Below, piece by piece: positions 63,964-64,000 of a DNA stretch of 64,000 nt; position 1 is the stretch's first letter; each line of letters begins with the position of its first letter. Both the position numbers and the translations under genes were made by a program. Location: the NCBI GenBank assembly GCA_017405645.1, contig JAFQZZ010000005.1, positions 44,244 through 108,243 on the forward strand. Reading direction: 5' to 3'. Origin of the DNA: Bacillota bacterium (GTDB taxonomy: Bacteria; Bacillota; Clostridia; Peptostreptococcales; Anaerovoracaceae). The notes beneath the pieces were generated by a model. It was given only the letters and a program-made list of their open reading frames with translations. It was not told the DNA's origin and searched no databases.

Positions 63964-63994
63964 TGAGTCAATGGGGACGGTTCTTTTTGACTCA
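63964..63994. repeat. REP-like palindrome next to tRNA-Arg
   Basis: TGAGTCAA (63964-63971) and TTGACTCA (63987-63994) form a perfect 8-bp inverted repeat around GGGGACGGTTCT. This resembles the palindromes that flank IS200-like/RAYT elements of Clostridia. The window ends 6 bases later. Confidence 0.55.
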
Positions 63995-64000
63995 CCGAAA

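Overview
The window is chromosomal DNA from an anaerobic, Gram-positive-type bacterium, most likely a moderately GC-rich member of the Clostridia (Bacillota). The reasons are: Bacillota-type gene order (rplM-rpsI-rpmE, secA-prfB, an F-type ATP synthase operon), a SAM-I riboswitch before metK, a cobalamin riboswitch, three surface proteins with S-layer homology (SLH) domains, strong AGGAGG-type ribosome binding sites and TTGACA/TATAAT promoters. The species cannot be named from sequence alone. Almost all of it looks like core chromosome. No prophage, complete insertion sequence or CRISPR array was seen.

Layout. 1-1263: ribosomal proteins L13, S9 and L31 behind a structured leader. 1313-4077: a 32-residue membrane microprotein with its own promoter and terminator, a CbxX-type AAA ATPase and a methyltransferase. 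4180-4650: tRNA-Val followed by a hairpin-rich stretch that may be a small RNA. 4672-11589: an operon of a UPF0182 membrane protein, a glutamine synthetase family enzyme, serS and a DUF975 protein. 11607-22464: metK with a SAM-I riboswitch, lysC, a small membrane protein, secA, prfB (programmed frameshift), a HAD phosphatase and addB. 22529-31604: a DMT transporter, a zinc-ribbon/VWA/C-type-lectin membrane protein, ttcA, an AlaX-type editing protein, a lipoprotein, a two-component system, an RNA/sORF locus and an unrecognised protein. 31819-35665: an overlapping operon kptA-GNAT-GT4-small membrane protein-SLH/transglutaminase. 35733-40222: HMCES, glycerate kinase, lipid kinase, RNase Z and a flavin reductase-like protein. 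40307-43030: larE-larB-larC for the nickel-pincer cofactor. 43090-45821: a cobalamin-riboswitch-controlled surface protein with a transcobalamin-like domain. 45837-54342: the complete ATP synthase operon atpZ-I-B-E(fused)-E-F-H-A-G-D-C. 54432-63994: a TagO-MnaA fusion, dCMP deaminase, an unrecognised gene carrying an in-frame repeat, truA, glnS, an Lrp-type regulator, an SLH/InlB-repeat protein, a Big_5 membrane protein, tadA, tRNA-Arg and a REP-like palindrome.

The two strongest discoveries are these. (1) The ATP synthase operon has, besides a normal 88-residue c subunit with a complete Na+-type site, a second c subunit of about 452 residues made of five fused helical hairpins. Only the first hairpin keeps the ion-binding glutamate; the other four have glutamine. 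This predicts a hybrid rotor with far fewer ion sites than hairpins. The epsilon subunit also lacks its usual C-terminal helices. (2) A secreted SLH protein combines an alpha-toroid-like region with a transcobalamin/DUF4430-type domain and lies directly behind a cobalamin riboswitch with its own promoter and terminator, which suggests a B12-repressed, intrinsic-factor-like corrinoid binder on the cell surface.
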